A stretch of DNA of 64,000 nucleotides from Rana temporaria (GCF_905171775.1 NC_053491.1:337459841-337523840), one strand, 5' to 3'; shown: positions 45,921 to 55,391, counted from the stretch's first letter. Made by a program: numbers and translations. Notes: generated by a model not told the origin, from the sequence alone.

Positions 45921-46436
45921 GCTATAGGACGGAGCACGGAAGAGCCGCCTAAGGTGAGAGGAGGAGTCGAATGGGCGGAAGGAGGAAGTCTCACTCCTAA
46001 TGAAGCCCCCACCCCCCCAAGTAAAATGACATGCCAAATGTGGCATGTAAGGGGGTGAGGAGTGGTTAAAGTGGAAGTTCCACTTTTGGGTTTAAGGGTA
46101 ATATGTGGTGGATAGTGTCTGGCATATTCAGGGCAACTGTAATAAAAGTACAGTTATCTTTTAACTGCTTCTTGACTTATCGCTTTAGAATCGCATCACT
46201 TTCCATGTGTGTCAGTTGAGATGACTGACAATACTTGAATTGTTCATTTTTATTCTCATCCTGTACTTCTTGTTTAGGTAAATGAAATCAGCAAGAAGGT
46301 AATAAAGCTAGAAGGCAAGGAGGAGAGAGAAGTGGAGGTATCTCGCTCACGGAACCAGTTTGCCATTCTGCATTGTGATGTCATCGGTGACAAGTTTTGG
46401 GAAGAAAACCCAGATATATTTTCTGGTGAAAGCTGA
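32605..46436 (+). CDS. thg1l: tRNA-His guanylyltransferase, complete six-exon gene
   Basis: Six coding exons (32605-32774, 36023-36199, 37664-37833, 41367-41455, 45078-45185, 46278-46436) join in phase, giving 290 codons plus TGA. THG1 adds the essential G-1 to the 5' end of tRNA-His by 3'-5' polymerisation. Counting from the conserved second Met (32671), metal-binding Asp29 is in VRVDGRNFH and Asp76/Glu77 are in GQSDEYSF. KFMTHVVSQFAS, YPPGFDGRVV, LSWRQADCHINN and the C-terminal LHCDVIGDKFW are also characteristic. An in-frame ATG at 32605 adds 22 residues rich in Leu, Arg and Gly, as expected of a mitochondrial presequence; mammalian THG1L has an N-terminal extension too. Length is close to the human protein (about 298 aa by memory). 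All splice sites are GT-AG and no key residue is lost. Introns are packed with MITEs. Confidence 0.95.
33174..33668. mobile_element. Long palindromic MITE in thg1l intron 1
   Basis: About 200-bp arms centred near 33405 are almost perfect inverses (CACCTTTCTTTTATTTTTTT, GTTTCAGACTCCCCGCGG, GATTGACGGCCGGCTATGG). The right end is GGGTGAACCCCCGCTTTAA, the end sequence of the 40701-41122 family. The left end is eroded. Confidence 0.75.
33669..34147. mobile_element. Truncated TTAACCACTT-family element
   Basis: It contains CGCCGCCATTACTAGTAAAA, TTGCGCAAACCAATCAATAA, AAATACCACCAAAAGAAAGC and GGGGGTTAAGTGG. The first half is missing. An (AT)n run sits inside. Confidence 0.65.
33814..33869. repeat. 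(AT)n microsatellite
   Basis: About 28 uninterrupted AT units lie within the truncated element. Confidence 0.95.
34388..35301. mobile_element. TTAACCACTT-family element, reverse orientation, with internal minisatellite
   Basis: It has AAATAGAGCTTTCTTTTGGT at the left and GGCAAGTGGTTAA at the right. In place of the usual interior it has a GGCACTGATG array (34570-34860). A hairpin around TGATCAGCCGTG / CACGGCTGATCA lies at about 35064-35094. Confidence 0.6.
34570..34860. repeat. GGCACTGATGGGC-type degenerate tandem array
   Basis: Repeated GGCACTGATGG, CACTCATGGGC and GGGCACTGATG units with variable spacing. Confidence 0.8.
35298..35735. mobile_element. TTAA-type MITE with CAG|GTAAGT
   Basis: It starts TTAAATAACAAACATG and ends CCTTTACAGCCCCTTTAA. 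CAG|GTAAGT at 35642 is followed by a G homopolymer (about 35650-35671). It resembles 11277-11745 in layout. Confidence 0.5.
36023..36199 (+). CDS. thg1l: thg1l exon 2
   Basis: The acceptor is TTCCAACAG ending at 36022 and the donor GCAAG|GTCAGC after 36199. It encodes FSEQHNFVKPND to WYKRRA, including the GQSDEYSF metal/nucleotide site. Confidence 0.95.
36500..37192. mobile_element. TA-flanked MITE, CCGTATTTATCG family, in thg1l intron 2
   Basis: CCGTATTTATCGGCGTATAA at the left and TTATACACCGATAAATACGG at the right are inverse, flanked by TA and TG. The interior (GGAGGAGAGCAGCC) is unrelated to that of 21821-22326. A short (ATA)n run follows at 37198-37221. Confidence 0.7.
37262..37478. mobile_element. 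Worn MITE (GTTCACAC-like ends) in thg1l intron 2
   Basis: Ends AAGCCTTATGCACACATGG and CCAGTGTGAAAGAGGCCTT are inverse with mismatches, like those at 47288-47675. Confidence 0.5.
37664..37833 (+). CDS. thg1l: thg1l exon 3
   Basis: The acceptor is CCTTTAAG ending at 37663 and the donor GACT|GTAAGT after 37833. It encodes SKFMTHVVSQFASSF to LSWRQAD. Confidence 0.95.
38105..38251. mobile_element. Short hAT MITE in thg1l intron 3
   Basis: CAGGGATCTTCAAACTATGG and the inverse CCGTAGTTTTGAGGACCCCTG form the ends. TSD CTTTAAAG/CTTTATAG (7 of 8). Shares ACTACAAGTCCCAT with 8893-9051. Confidence 0.8.
38388..39125. mobile_element. GTAGATCCAC/CGTAAGTTACG foldback element in thg1l intron 3
   Basis: CpG-rich sequence with many CGTA, GGCGTA and TTACG blocks in both orientations (GCGTAGTGTATCT with AGATACACTACGC). 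It is built like 2750-3865. Internal poly-T/poly-A tracts. No ORF. Confidence 0.55.
39579..39972. mobile_element. hAT element with perfect 8-bp TSD in thg1l intron 3
   Basis: TAGGGTTGTCCAGATACCGA at the left and GGTATCGGGACAACCCTA at the right. GTACGGAC occurs at 39571-39578 and 39973-39980. Multiple ATACCGATAC/GTATCGGTAT hairpins inside. Confidence 0.85.
40550..40697. mobile_element. Short hAT MITE next to a TTAA MITE
   Basis: CAGGAGTCCTCAAACTATGG and the inverse CCGTAGTTTGAGGATCCCTG. Flanks CTTTTAAAG and CTCTTAAAG. The right flank overlaps the first bases of the element at 40701, so it probably inserted at that element's end. Confidence 0.75.
40701..41122. mobile_element. TTAA-type palindromic MITE (copy A) in thg1l intron 3
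   Basis: TTAAAGCGGGAGTTCACCC and GGGTGAACCTCCACTTTAA bound it, with TTAA at each end. The arms are almost entirely complementary, centred near CGGTGCGCACCG at 40881-40892. AACG|GTAAGTAC is at 41018. Confidence 0.85.
41367..41455 (+). CDS. thg1l: thg1l exon 4
   Basis: The acceptor is TTTTCTGCAG ending at 41366 and the donor TACAG|GTAATT after 41455. It encodes HINNLCNTVFWMLVQ to KRLQ. The last base closes a codon. Confidence 0.95.
41576..41915. mobile_element. Possible worn MITE in thg1l intron 4
   Basis: GCCGCTAAAACTAGCGG, AGCGCGCTAGC and AAAGCGC-type segments resemble 48902-49261. Clear ends were not found. Confidence 0.3.
42320..44159. mobile_element. 1.84-kb hAT-type element with minisatellite, in thg1l intron 4
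   Basis: TAGAGGTCGACCGATATATC at the left and ATATCGGTCGACCTCTA at the right, with subterminal TCGGCCGAT arrays. The TSD GCTATATG is exact (42312-42319 and 44160-44167). An inner palindrome of about 80-bp arms (42570-42770) and a minisatellite fill it. No transposase. Confidence 0.9.
43066..44035. repeat. About 48-bp minisatellite (CCACCCACGGCCAGC...)
   Basis: Units of CCCACCCACGGCCAGCTCCA, TCCATCCACCCC and TCTACAAAGCATCT are regular at first and then degenerate after about 43420. Long frames of 400-570 codons on + and shorter ones on - are artefacts of this array. Confidence 0.9.
44168..45077. other. thg1l intron 4, unassigned part
   Basis: A run of G at about 44613-44621 and an ACACCACAATGCACATTC-type stretch hint at worn repeats. 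Nothing was assigned. Confidence 0.35.
45078..45185 (+). CDS. thg1l: thg1l exon 5
   Basis: The acceptor is CCCCACAG ending at 45077 and the donor AAGAAG|GTAATC after 45185. 36 codons encode GTLAAEKNEILFSEFNINY to LKKK. Confidence 0.95.
45247..45920. mobile_element. Fragments of TTAACCACTT and TTAA MITE families in thg1l intron 5
   Basis: AACCACTTAAGGACCGGACC at 45247, GACTGCGACATTATGGCGGA, then the half MITE GGAAAAGGTAAGTGAGCC to CCCCTTTAA at 45612-45697, then AACCACTTAAGCCCCGGGCC. A run of about 46 T lies at 45873-45918. Confidence 0.6.
46278..46436 (+). CDS. thg1l: thg1l exon 6 with stop
   Basis: The acceptor is TTGTTTAG ending at 46277. 52 codons then TGA at 46434-46436. This is the least conserved part of the protein (charged VNEISKKV...EEREVEV), then LHCDVIGDKFWEENPD. 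Confidence 0.95.
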   Translation, partial: VNEISKKVIKLEGKEEREVEVSRSRNQFAILHCDVIGDKFWEENPDIFSGES

Positions 46437-46565
46437 TGAAGGTGTTTTCCACCTGTTTTTTCTTTCTGCTACTTGATGAGGTAGCATAATTAACACCACT
46501 GGGATGTATGGACCAAAAAATAATGGACAGACTACTCACCTCCTTAATTTATTGGAAATTTTAAA

Positions 46566-46571
46566 AATAAA
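46566..46571 (+). terminator. thg1l: Poly(A) signal for thg1l
   Basis: AATAAA lies about 130 nt after the stop, in a short AT-rich 3' UTR. A second AATAAA lies about 45 nt further on. Confidence 0.6.
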
Positions 46572-47023
46572 CATTTTTTTTCTAAGTCATGCCTGTGTTT
46601 GTTAGGGTATGAATAAATCGAAATAAACGTGCCCTGCAGGAGGCACTTTTACCCACATCTCCCCTCAATGGCCATTGTCTCTTATCTCCAGTCTCCATCA
46701 GTGTGTTTAGCATTCAACCCTTCAGGATTGTTGGAGTCCTGTGTTCCCCCTAATCATGGTTTCACCCACTGATTCAGGTCACTGTTGTAATATGTTGGAT
46801 TGGAAGAAGAAAATATGCTTGTGAGACTGGTAGAGGCCTAATATGCAAGGGTATGGAGGCATAGGGAGCCAGTTAAGGCTTTGGAGTACATGTCAAAGTT
46901 GAAAATTAAACTGTACATTTACTGCATTCCAAATCTTCCAAGTCTTATACTTTACTATTCCCACTACACAAGTATCTGTATTCTGTAGCCTGCGCTGTAC
47001 CTCCTCAACCTCTGATTTAGGCT

Positions 47024-47287
47024 CGGTTCACACTATCGCCACATCCGTCGCACAGCAGGTGTCGGTGCGTTCTGCTTCACCGTCTCAGGTCAGATTTCAA
47101 CCTGAATTATGGGCTGAATTCGGACCTCAAATGCACCAAAAAAGCACATATTTTTCAAGCAATTCGCACTGGACCTGCTGTGGAGAGATGTAAACCGGCT
47201 CCATAGAGAGCCAGTCACATTCTCCTGCTATGCAAATTGGAATGTAGTGAAACCCTCATCCAATTCTCTTAGGTGTGAACCGAGCCA
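47024..47287. mobile_element. GGCTCGGTTCACACT MITE
   Basis: GGCTCGGTTCACAC and GTGTGAACCGAGCC are exact inverse ends. Interior like 10166-10413. Confidence 0.75.
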
Positions 47288-47675
47288 TGGGTCCCTTTCA
47301 CACGGGCGGATCAGTAATGATCCTCTGTATGCTCAGCGGGGATGGCTCCGTTGATCCCCGCTGAGCCGGCGGATGACAGGGCGGTCCCCGCACAATGTGC
47401 AGGGACTGCCCTGTCTTTTCTCCGCTCTCCCCTATGGGGGATTGGATGAACACGGACCGTGTGATGTTCATCCGAACCGCAGACGGAAGGAAAAATAGGT
47501 TTTTCTTCCGTCTGCAGAATCAGATCTTTGCGGAGGCGGACGAGATCGGGTGTCAGCGGATGTTTATTCGCTGATATCCGCGATCTCAAAGGGACCAATG
47601 TATGTCCCTTTTTTCATCCGCAAACGGATGGATGAAAAAGCGGACATACGGTCCGCACGTGTGAAAGGGGCCTTA
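47288..47675. mobile_element. CCCTTTCACACG MITE, back to back with the previous one
   Basis: GGTCCCTTTCACACGGGCGG at the left, ACGTGTGAAAGGGGCCTTA at the right. Mirrored blocks of TCCGTCTGCAGA / CCGCAGACGGA and GATCCTC. Confidence 0.7.
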
Positions 47676-48690
47676 CTGTTAGGGTTTCTTTTCATGCAAG
47701 AATCCTTATTAATTTTATTAAAAACTGTGTTTGTCCCAACAAAGTACAAATTGTTTATTGGAACAGATGAATATTACAGGCTCAAAGATATTGGTAGGGA
47801 CAGGATTTGAGGGGGTGGCCAAGTATGGCAATTGAAACCCGATTTTAAATTTACCCTTTAATGCAGATGTAAAAAAAAAAGTTTGCTGTAATACTGCCCT
47901 TCAATCTAGCACTTATTCTTGCAAAAAGGCCACTTCTTTGCTAGATAGTATTACTCTTCTGGGTAAAATGATGGCCAGTGTCTTCAAACACACTTTGCGG
48001 GAGCCATGCTGTTGCTCACATGTCATGTGATTACTGTGCAGGGGTAAGTACCACCCACTACTGGACAACAAAGGGCAAGACCAGTGTTAAAAGCAAACCA
48101 GCTAGAATAACCCTGGAGATGAGGTATATGTAAAAGGTTTTATTCCCCAGTGGGTGCAGGGAGAAAGGGTGGGTAATTCATAAAAGTAGATATGTTTTTA
48201 AGTCATGGACTGCATATAGCCTTTCTGTGCAGAGCATTAGGTTTTTGTTTTTAATCTGGCTATTGGTGTGATCATTCAGTCTACTGAACCCCCTTTTGCA
48301 ATGCAGTAGAATTTTCAAAGCACACTACCAGATTCTTTGCGTCTCCATATATAGAAAGCCTAAATCTAATTTGTAACCCCTCCCCATCTAGCAGTCGGTT
48401 GATAACTTCCTGCAGTCATAGGATTTCCCTTAGAAAGTAATTATTCAAGGGACAGCACTGGATAGGTTTGTATTGCAATTAAAGCTACTTTGGGGGAGTC
48501 AGTGCCCAAGAGTGCACTATATAGAGTGGATAAGGGTTTCGTTAGATCCCCCGGGGCCAGGAGTTCCTCTATAGGGTCAGCCTTGAGTATGGGACGGGCA
48601 AGGGAATTGAGCCCTGGCAGCATGCTGAAGCTGCAGATATCTGAATCCAGCCTTTAGGTCCGCAAACCGTATCAGGGTACCCTGGGGCAT
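47676..48690. other. Intergenic, nothing assigned
   Basis: No transposon end, exon or RNA signal was recognised downstream of the MITE pair. Confidence 0.4.
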
Positions 48691-48901
48691 GATATGATCC
48701 AGCGTTGTAAAAAAAAATCAAACCTGGCCCACAACTGGGGATCCGGGATGGGTCAGCTCATTTCTACCCTTAATTCCTTACTCCACCCACTGCCCTCAAT
48801 ACTTTCCTCCTGAGGCAGTTGCCAATCTCCTTTGCCTACCTCACCACCTGTCCCCTACATTTACTGCGACCACCTTCCTGCCCTATCCTGAACTCCCTAA
48901 G

Positions 48902-49261
48902 GCCCAATTCACACTGGGGTGGGAGCGGTAAAGCGCCTCTATACCGCTAATTTCATGGCGCTATTCAGCCACTAGCAGTGCGTTTTTTTTCCCCCCCACT
49001 AGTGGCCAAAAAAGGGTTTAAAACCTACCGCAAAGCGTCTCTGCAGAGACGTATAGCTGCGGTGTCACATTGCTTTCAATGGGCAGGAGCAGTATACACA
49101 CCACTCCAAAGATGCGGCTAGCGGGGCTTTTTCACGTCCTGCTAGCGCACTGCTCGTGTGAAAGCCCTCAGGCTTTCACACTGAAGAAACAGCAGCTGCT
49201 GTTTCAGGTCGGTTTGCAGGTGCTATTTTTAGCGTAATAGCGCCCAGTGTGAAAGGGGTCT
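48902..49261. mobile_element. GGCCCAATTCACACTG MITE
   Basis: AAGGCCCAATTCACACTGGG at the left, CCCAGTGTGAAAGGGGTCT at the right. Interior has mirrored AAAGCG/CGCTTT and TAGCGCAC/GTGCG blocks. Confidence 0.65.
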
Positions 49262-49510
49262 AACCCACATGTTCAACCTTTCCATCCCCACTCAAACATG
49301 CACTATTTACCCCCATACTTAAAGCCTCACCTGTCCACAGCCATAGGAGCTGCTCCCTCACTTACAACCTTCTTGATCCCCTACAGTCCGGTTGTTTCCG
49401 CCCACAACATTTCACTGAAATTGCCTTACTAAAAACACAGCAAACGACCTACTAACTGCTAAAACCAACAGCCAGTAATCCATACTCTTGGACTTTTCTG
49501 CTGCCTCTGA

Positions 49511-49726
49511 GGCCCCGTACACACGACAGAGGAACTCGACGTGCTTGGCACGTCGAGTTTTGGGATGAAGCCGCCGAGGAGCTCGGCGGGCCGCCTTCTC
49601 CCATAGAACAACGAGAAAATAGAGAACATGTTCTCTATTTTCTCGTCGAGTTTCTCGGCAGAATCCGGGTTTTGACCGAGTTTCTCGGTGAATTCTGCCG
49701 AGAAACTCTGTCGTGTGTACGGGGCC
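49511..49726. mobile_element. GTACACACGA-family MITE with TGA target repeat
   Basis: GGCCCCGTACACACGACAGA and TCTGTCGTGTGTACGGGGCC are perfect inverse ends flanked by TGA on both sides. Inner hairpins: CTCGACGTGCTTGGCACGTCGAG and GAGAAAATAGAGAACATGTTCTC. Confidence 0.85.
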
Positions 49727-49739
49727 TGACAGTTAACCT

Positions 49740-50170
49740 CCTACTCCTAAACCTTGCGATTCTGCTCTTTCCTGGTTCTCCTATCCATCTTGACACGCTT
49801 TCGGTGTCACATACAACATCATCTCCTCTTAGGGTACCCCAAGGCTTCATCCTTCGGCCCCTCCTTTTCTCTCTATACCTCTTCCTTGGGCCAGTTGATA
49901 ACCTCCCATGGCTTCCAATACCACCTCTATGCTGATGACATACAGATCTCGCCACTCAAGTCAGCCCCTCAATCTCCTCACATATCACAAAGACTTAAAC
50001 ATATCAGTATGGCTGTCACACCACTTCCTCAAACTCACTCTTTCCAAAACGGCACTGTAATATTTTCTCCTCTCTGATCCCTTCCCTGTGACTTTACCAT
50101 TGAGATCAAGCATTAGTTCATCCCAGTGCCTTGATGTGTGTGGTGTAATTCTAAACTTTCCTACAGCCCC
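49740..50170 (+). pseudogene. L2-like RT fragment
   Basis: Across two frames it reads VPQG, then FSLYTSSLGQLITSHGFQYHLYADD with the catalytic YADD, then PHISQRL. Stops and frameshifts are frequent. It is an old relic. Confidence 0.65.
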
Positions 50171-50179
50171 CACCTTTAA

Positions 50180-51141
50180 TCACTGGCTACTGTGGTTGCA
50201 ACAGTATTGGTTCACTGCACAGCCATCAAAAGCAGAGATTAGGACAGATGACAGTGAAGGGGAGGCACCACAGACTGCAGAAAAAGTGAGTGCTGCTTTG
50301 TCAGTTCACCACATTACATAGATATAACTGATAGGAGGATGCATTAGTCAATGTGTCTGCCTGTCTCTTTTACAATGTGAGTGATACTGAACAGAGGATA
50401 ACCGAAGGTAATATTAAGGAATCGGAGATCAGACATTCCCTTCTATTGTCCTCTGTTCTGCATCATTAACATTGTAAGAGAGATAGTTCTTGCACCCGAC
50501 AAGGTATCCTGCATTTATCCACTCCCTGTCTGCCGCACATTTATGGACATCCTCGGACGGGAAGTGTGATATCTCTGTCATCGCTGCAGCAATAATCAAG
50601 ATATTCTTTAACCCCAGCAATTCTATACTAGCTAAACTAATCCAGACAGCTAACAAGCCACTGGATTACTTTTACAGGTGGCAGAAGAGCCTCTCTCGTC
50701 AGCATTGCTGAGAGCTCGGGAAGGATGCGACTGGCAGCATCAAGCTCTATGGAGATAGCGAGAGAAACAGACGTTCCTCCCCTGTGTGACATAGAAACAG
50801 GAAGCAACTAGGATTTCGGCTCTTTGTTAGTGGCCGGTGAAGAAACTGATCTGGGGAGATCTGGGGATCTCAGATCTTTTCATAAGGAGGACCTGCCATG
50901 GCCCATGCCATTACAAGGGATGTTGTTTATCCCTTGTAATAGCAATAAAGTTGATGATAAAAAAAAAAAAAAAAATACTCGCCGATGCCCATTTAAGGGA
51001 AAGTATCAGTACACGTACAAAAAAAAAAAAAAAGTTTGCATGCCAACATCTTGCTGCGTGAACCCCTGAAACATTTCCAAAATTTGCCCCTTCTTAACGA
51101 CACCCCAAAACAACATATTCACTCCTTGGTTATTTCCTGCA
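50180..51141. other. Block inserted in the L2-like LINE, unassigned
   Basis: It has no coding frame of note. It includes inverted segments around GAACAGAGGATAACC (50390) and CATTGTAAGAGAGAT (50470), which pair with TGTCTCTTTTACAATGTGAG (50363), giving a hairpin across about 50340-50490. Two A runs lie at about 50959 and 51019. Confidence 0.4.
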
Positions 51142-51632
51142 TTAAAGTGGAGGTTCACCTAAAAACTAAATTTTTAACATTAGATTGAGGCTCATTTTTG
51201 TTAAGGGGAATCGGGTGTTTTTTTTTTTAAATCGAAGCAGTACTTACCGTTTTAGAGAGATCTTCTCCGCCGCTTCCGGGTATGGGCTGCGGGACTGGGC
51301 GTTCCTATTTGATTGACTGGCTTCCGACGGTCGCATACAGCGCGTCACGATTTTCCGAAAGTAGCCGAACGTCGGTGCGCAGGCGCCGTACAGAGCCGCA
51401 CGTTCGGCTTCTCGTGACGCGATGTATGCGACCGTCGGAAGCCTGTCAATCAAATAGGAACGCCCAGTCCCGAAGACCATACCCGGAAGCGGCGGAGAAG
51501 ATCTCTCTCTCTCTCTCTAAAACGGTAAGTACTGCTTCGATTTAAAAAAAAAAAAAAACACCTGATTCCCCTTGACAAAATGAGCCTCAATCTAATGTTA
51601 AAAATTGTTTTTCGGGTGAACTCCCACTTTAA
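51142..51632. mobile_element. TTAA-type palindromic MITE (copy B)
   Basis: TTAAAGTGGAGGTTCACC and GGGTGAACTCCCACTTTAA with TTAA at both ends. (CT)n at 51501-51518. AACG|GTAAGTAC at 51525 and the mirror near 51240-51252. Confidence 0.85.
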
Positions 51633-52245
51633 CTACTGCAACTCTCTTCACTGGCCTACCTTTACCCAGGCTATTATAAATGCTGCTGCGAGACTAATAC
51701 CCCTTACTAACCCACCTGTGACTGCTGCTCCTCTTTGCCATCCATTCACTGGCTCCCCCTACCCCACCATATAAAATACTAACCACAACATACAAGGCCA
51801 TACACAACATCGCCAACCTCATCTGCAGATATCGCCCACATCGTCCTCTTTGCTCCTCCCAAGACCTTCTGCTCTCTAGCTCCCTTGTTACCTCCTCCCA
51901 TGCTCGTTTCTAGGACTTCTCCGTAGCCTCTTCCATCCTTGAACTCCCTGCCCCAGTACATCTGATTAGCCCTTACCCTGTCCGCCTTTAGGCGATCCCT
52001 GAAAACTCACTTATTCAGGGAAGCCTATCCCACCTCCACCTAAGAACTGTTCCCAATGACCCTCTCAGATCATCCCCTTTTGTACCACTTCCCCCCTCCT
52101 TTTAGATTGTAAGCTCCATGAGCAGCACCCTCCTATTCCTTCTGTAATGAACTGTATTGTAATTGTACTGTCAACCTCTACATTGGGAAGCGCTTCGTAA
52201 ACTGTTGGTGCTATATAAATCCTGAATAATAATGACGTTGAAATG

Positions 52246-52848
52246 GGCACCCAGTAGTATTTTAATAGTCTTCAATGTGGACACAGGATCAAGGTGTTTG
52301 ATGACAATTTTAATTAGCAAACAGGCGTGGTTTTTTTTTTTTTAAGTCACAAAATATTTAGCAGATATCAATTTCTTTAGGTGAATCTTTCCTGTGCAGT
52401 AAAATATCAAGTGAATTTTATTATATTTAATAAAAAAATAAACATGTACAGCTACGTAGACTTCATTGGCATAATGCATACTCCGGGTCATTGACTTTTT
52501 TTTTGTAGTACAGTACAAAAGAATGAACTGCCATTTGCCAAATTTTTGTCTTCATAGTGTCAATTTAGTGGAATGTGTCCAGTGTTTTTAGTGCATGAAA
52601 CTCTTGCCTAAATCAGCAGAATATACTGTAAACCACCAAAGAGATTGTGACAACACAATAAAATATTTTAGTGTGAATAACTCTGCTGTCACATTACCAC
52701 CAATAGCTACATATTTTGTAGTTGCGCTCTATAGCTTAAACCAAGGCGGAGTTCTAGACATTTAAACCCAAGTGTTTAGCAATTTCCTTCAACCAACAAA
52801 ACATGATCTGCTAAGGCACAATTATGCAGCATTGTACTATAGACTCAC

Positions 52849-52895
<47 letters not shown>

Positions 52896-53229
52896 TGTGA
52901 AAGAGCTTTTAGAACTTAAAAAAAAGAAACAAAATTATATAGGCTACTTTAAAATACATTTAACAAAAACTGGCATATTAAAATATATGTACATGTTAAA
53001 CACTGCTCATGCAAAAAAATAATCTAATTATACACATTTACACATCAAGGCCATCATGTATACATTAAATCAAAAAGCAATTTCCCTAAAGTTCGATTCC
53101 CGTTCCTTAAAAAGAACCAAAATTTGATTACCAAGGTACTTTGCCTTCAAAACGCTATACATACTGTCTAGCAGCAGAGAGCCCCCTTCATTTGACCCCC
53201 TCCCTTTCATGTATGCACAATAGAGTGTT
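52246..53229 (-). other. AT-rich region, possibly distal 3' UTR of the NIPA-like gene
   Basis: No repeat end was recognised apart from a (CA)n run at 52850-52893. TTTATT/AATAAA-type motifs on the minus strand near 52420 could serve as a poly(A) signal for a long 3' UTR. This is tentative. Confidence 0.3.
52850..52893. repeat. (CA)n microsatellite
   Basis: About 22 uninterrupted CA units. Confidence 0.95.
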
Positions 53230-53455
53230 ATGCACACTGGGTGGTTTTTATAAAGGCAAATAGACTGTGCAGTTTGCTCCAGAGGTTAGTAAATGAGGAG
53301 AAGCTCTGCTGACTTTCATTAGCCAATCATGTGCAAGCAAAAATGCGGTCTTTTTTTTTTTTTTTTTTACTTTTCTTGCATGCGATTGGGTATTCTTTGC
53401 AAATTGAAGCCTCACCTCATTTACAGCCTATTTGCCTTTAGTAAATAAACCCCCA
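53230..53455. mobile_element. MITE with GGCAAATAG / CTATTTGCC arms
   Basis: AAAGGCAAATAGACTGTGCA at the left and CAGCCTATTTGCCTTTAGTA at the right. CAATCATGTGCAAGCAAAA mirrors TTTTCTTGCATGCGATTGG. A sibling lies at 53997-54219. Confidence 0.65.
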
Positions 53456-53697
53456 TTGACTAAACCATACATGCTAAAGCCAAAACATTTGTTGATGTTT
53501 TGAATAGAGTAGGGAATGGTTAACACACCTCTCAGGTCTCCCCTTGGTTGGTATCTTAGGAACAAGCGTTTTCATTGGCACATTTTCCCTTTATTCCTCT
53601 TTTTTTTTTTTTTTTTACCTCAATTTTTCCTGGTGAAAATAAAATGTTCACTGGGATGAATCTGCTTCGGGGAGACACAGACAGCAACACAAAAAAA

Positions 53698-53699
<2 letters not shown>

Positions 53700-53746
<47 letters not shown>
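53700..53746. repeat. (AC)n microsatellite
   Basis: About 23 uninterrupted units after an A run. Confidence 0.95.
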
Positions 53747-53747
<1 letters not shown>

Positions 53748-53916
53748 AGGGTTGCTAGCTCCTCCAAAACGGCAGAACCCAAGTGAAAATATGGGCACAA
53801 TACAGATTAGACTGACACTAAAGAATCAGACCTGCATGTGAATTTGAGATGATAAATTTCTGAAAGTGTGCGAAAAACCTGTCAGGATTTTGTTGCCAAT
53901 TTCCCCATCTAGGAGC

Positions 53917-53918
<2 letters not shown>

Positions 53919-53971
<53 letters not shown>
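53919..53971. repeat. (TA)n microsatellite
   Basis: About 26 uninterrupted TA units. Confidence 0.95.
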
Positions 53972-53973
<2 letters not shown>

Positions 53974-53996
53974 GAAAATCTCCTCAAAAAGACAAA

Positions 53997-54219
53997 GAGG
54001 GTTATTTACGAAAGGCAAATCCACTTTGCACTGGAAGTGCAGTCACTGTAAATCTGAAATGAGGGGAAGCTCTGCCGATTTTATCACCCAATCATGTGCA
54101 AGCTAAAATTAAGTTTTTTTATTTTCCTTGCATATCCTTGGATCTACAGCGACTGCACTTCCAAGTGCAGTTTGCACTTGTAGTGCAAAGTGGATTTGCC
54201 TTTCGTAATTAACCCCCAA
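53997..54219. mobile_element. MITE with GGCAAATCCACTTTGCACT arms
   Basis: AAAGGCAAATCCACTTTGCA and TGCAAAGTGGATTTGCCTTT are exact inverse ends. ACTTCCAAGTGCAGT mirrors ACTGGAAGTGCAGT. CCAATCATGTGCAAGC is shared with 53230-53455. Confidence 0.8.
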
Positions 54220-54747
54220 AGTGTAATTCTGACTAAAGCGACTCAACCCAATTTTCTTTAGTAATCCTTCATTAGATCTTCATACATGCAACACCGAAGG
54301 TCATCAGATTAATTATACATTTCTGTCTGTCCAGGGATGAAGGCAAAGACAAACATTCTCTCATTCCTGGTCCATGGTCATCACCAAGACTCATATCAGG
54401 AAAGGCCCCTCCAAAAATGAAGGGCCGACACACTTTTGTTGGAGGTGCAACCACCTCTACAAAGTATAGTAACCGATTTCAATTTACATCAGATCAGTGA
54501 ATGTTGAATTCTGTCTGGCTGCTATGAGTTGCTGCCAAGTTACATGAAATTATACAGGATGGGATCATCATCAGAAGTCTATAAAAAACAAAGTGATCAG
54601 ACCTGGCAAAGGATCATATATTCCCATAACACACAAGAGCGCATGAGCTTTATAAACCCTCCACGTTTTGTGGCCTGCTGAATAACTGTGTACACAAAAG
54701 CATAAGACCAAAATTACTCAGTGGAGGAAAAAGTTCATGAATCCAGA

Positions 54748-55391
54748 CTAAGTGTAAATAACAAACACTTTGGGAATACCACCACTGATCTCAGTCTCCA
54801 TGTTGTCTATTAAAGTAATCTTGTCTTCTTTCTTAGTTTTCGCTTTGGTGGTTTCAGCGATTGAGTCTTTAGTTTCCTCTGTGACAGGTGCAATGGTTTG
54901 CAACTGTTGCCTAAGGCTCTTTAAGCTGATGTCCAAGGTATTGAACGCATGGAGCATGAAGACTCCCAAGATGATGACGAGAAAGGCACACACTGCACCG
55001 ACACCATCAAATGGCGACATGGACACCCATTCCTTAAACAAAATTAAGGATGTTGTAATGACCACTGTAGTGAATAAGACATAGTAGATTGGAAAGACTA
55101 GAGATGTATTAAAGGTGTCCAATGATTTGTTGAGGTAGTTCACCTGGGTGACAACCGATATGACGAGGATAGGGAGGAGTATCCATGGCAAAGGATGCTG
55201 GTAGACTGGCAGGCCTGTAAGAAGTCCTTTCACAGCTATTCCTAGACCTTTTACAGAAGACACTGAGAAGGCACCCAACAGGGAGCATACCGCTAAATAG
55301 ACTAAAATGTTCGTTTGGCCAAAACGAGGTGAGAGAAAGTAGATGAGGACCAGGCAACAGATGAAGAGAATGCTGATGTACACAAGGAAAC
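54748..55391 (-). CDS. nipal4: nipal4 terminal coding exon
   Basis: The acceptor is TTCACAG before 55391 and the stop TAG is at 54750-54748. 213 codons hold the last membrane helices and the cytoplasmic tail, which is rich in Thr, Glu and Lys. Confidence 0.9.

Larger units (their letters stand above)
48700..52245 (+). mobile_element. Fragmented L2-like LINE with three insertions
   Basis: Pieces at about 48740-48900, 49262-49510, 49727-50180 and 51633-52245 read as one decayed + strand LINE. The 3' end has GATTGTAAGCTCC, GGGAAGCGCTTCGTAAACTG and GGTGCTATATAAAT, typical of L2 tails. Insertions are the MITEs at 48902-49261 and 49511-49726, and a block of about 1.45 kb (50180-51632) ending in MITE B. 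Confidence 0.65.
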
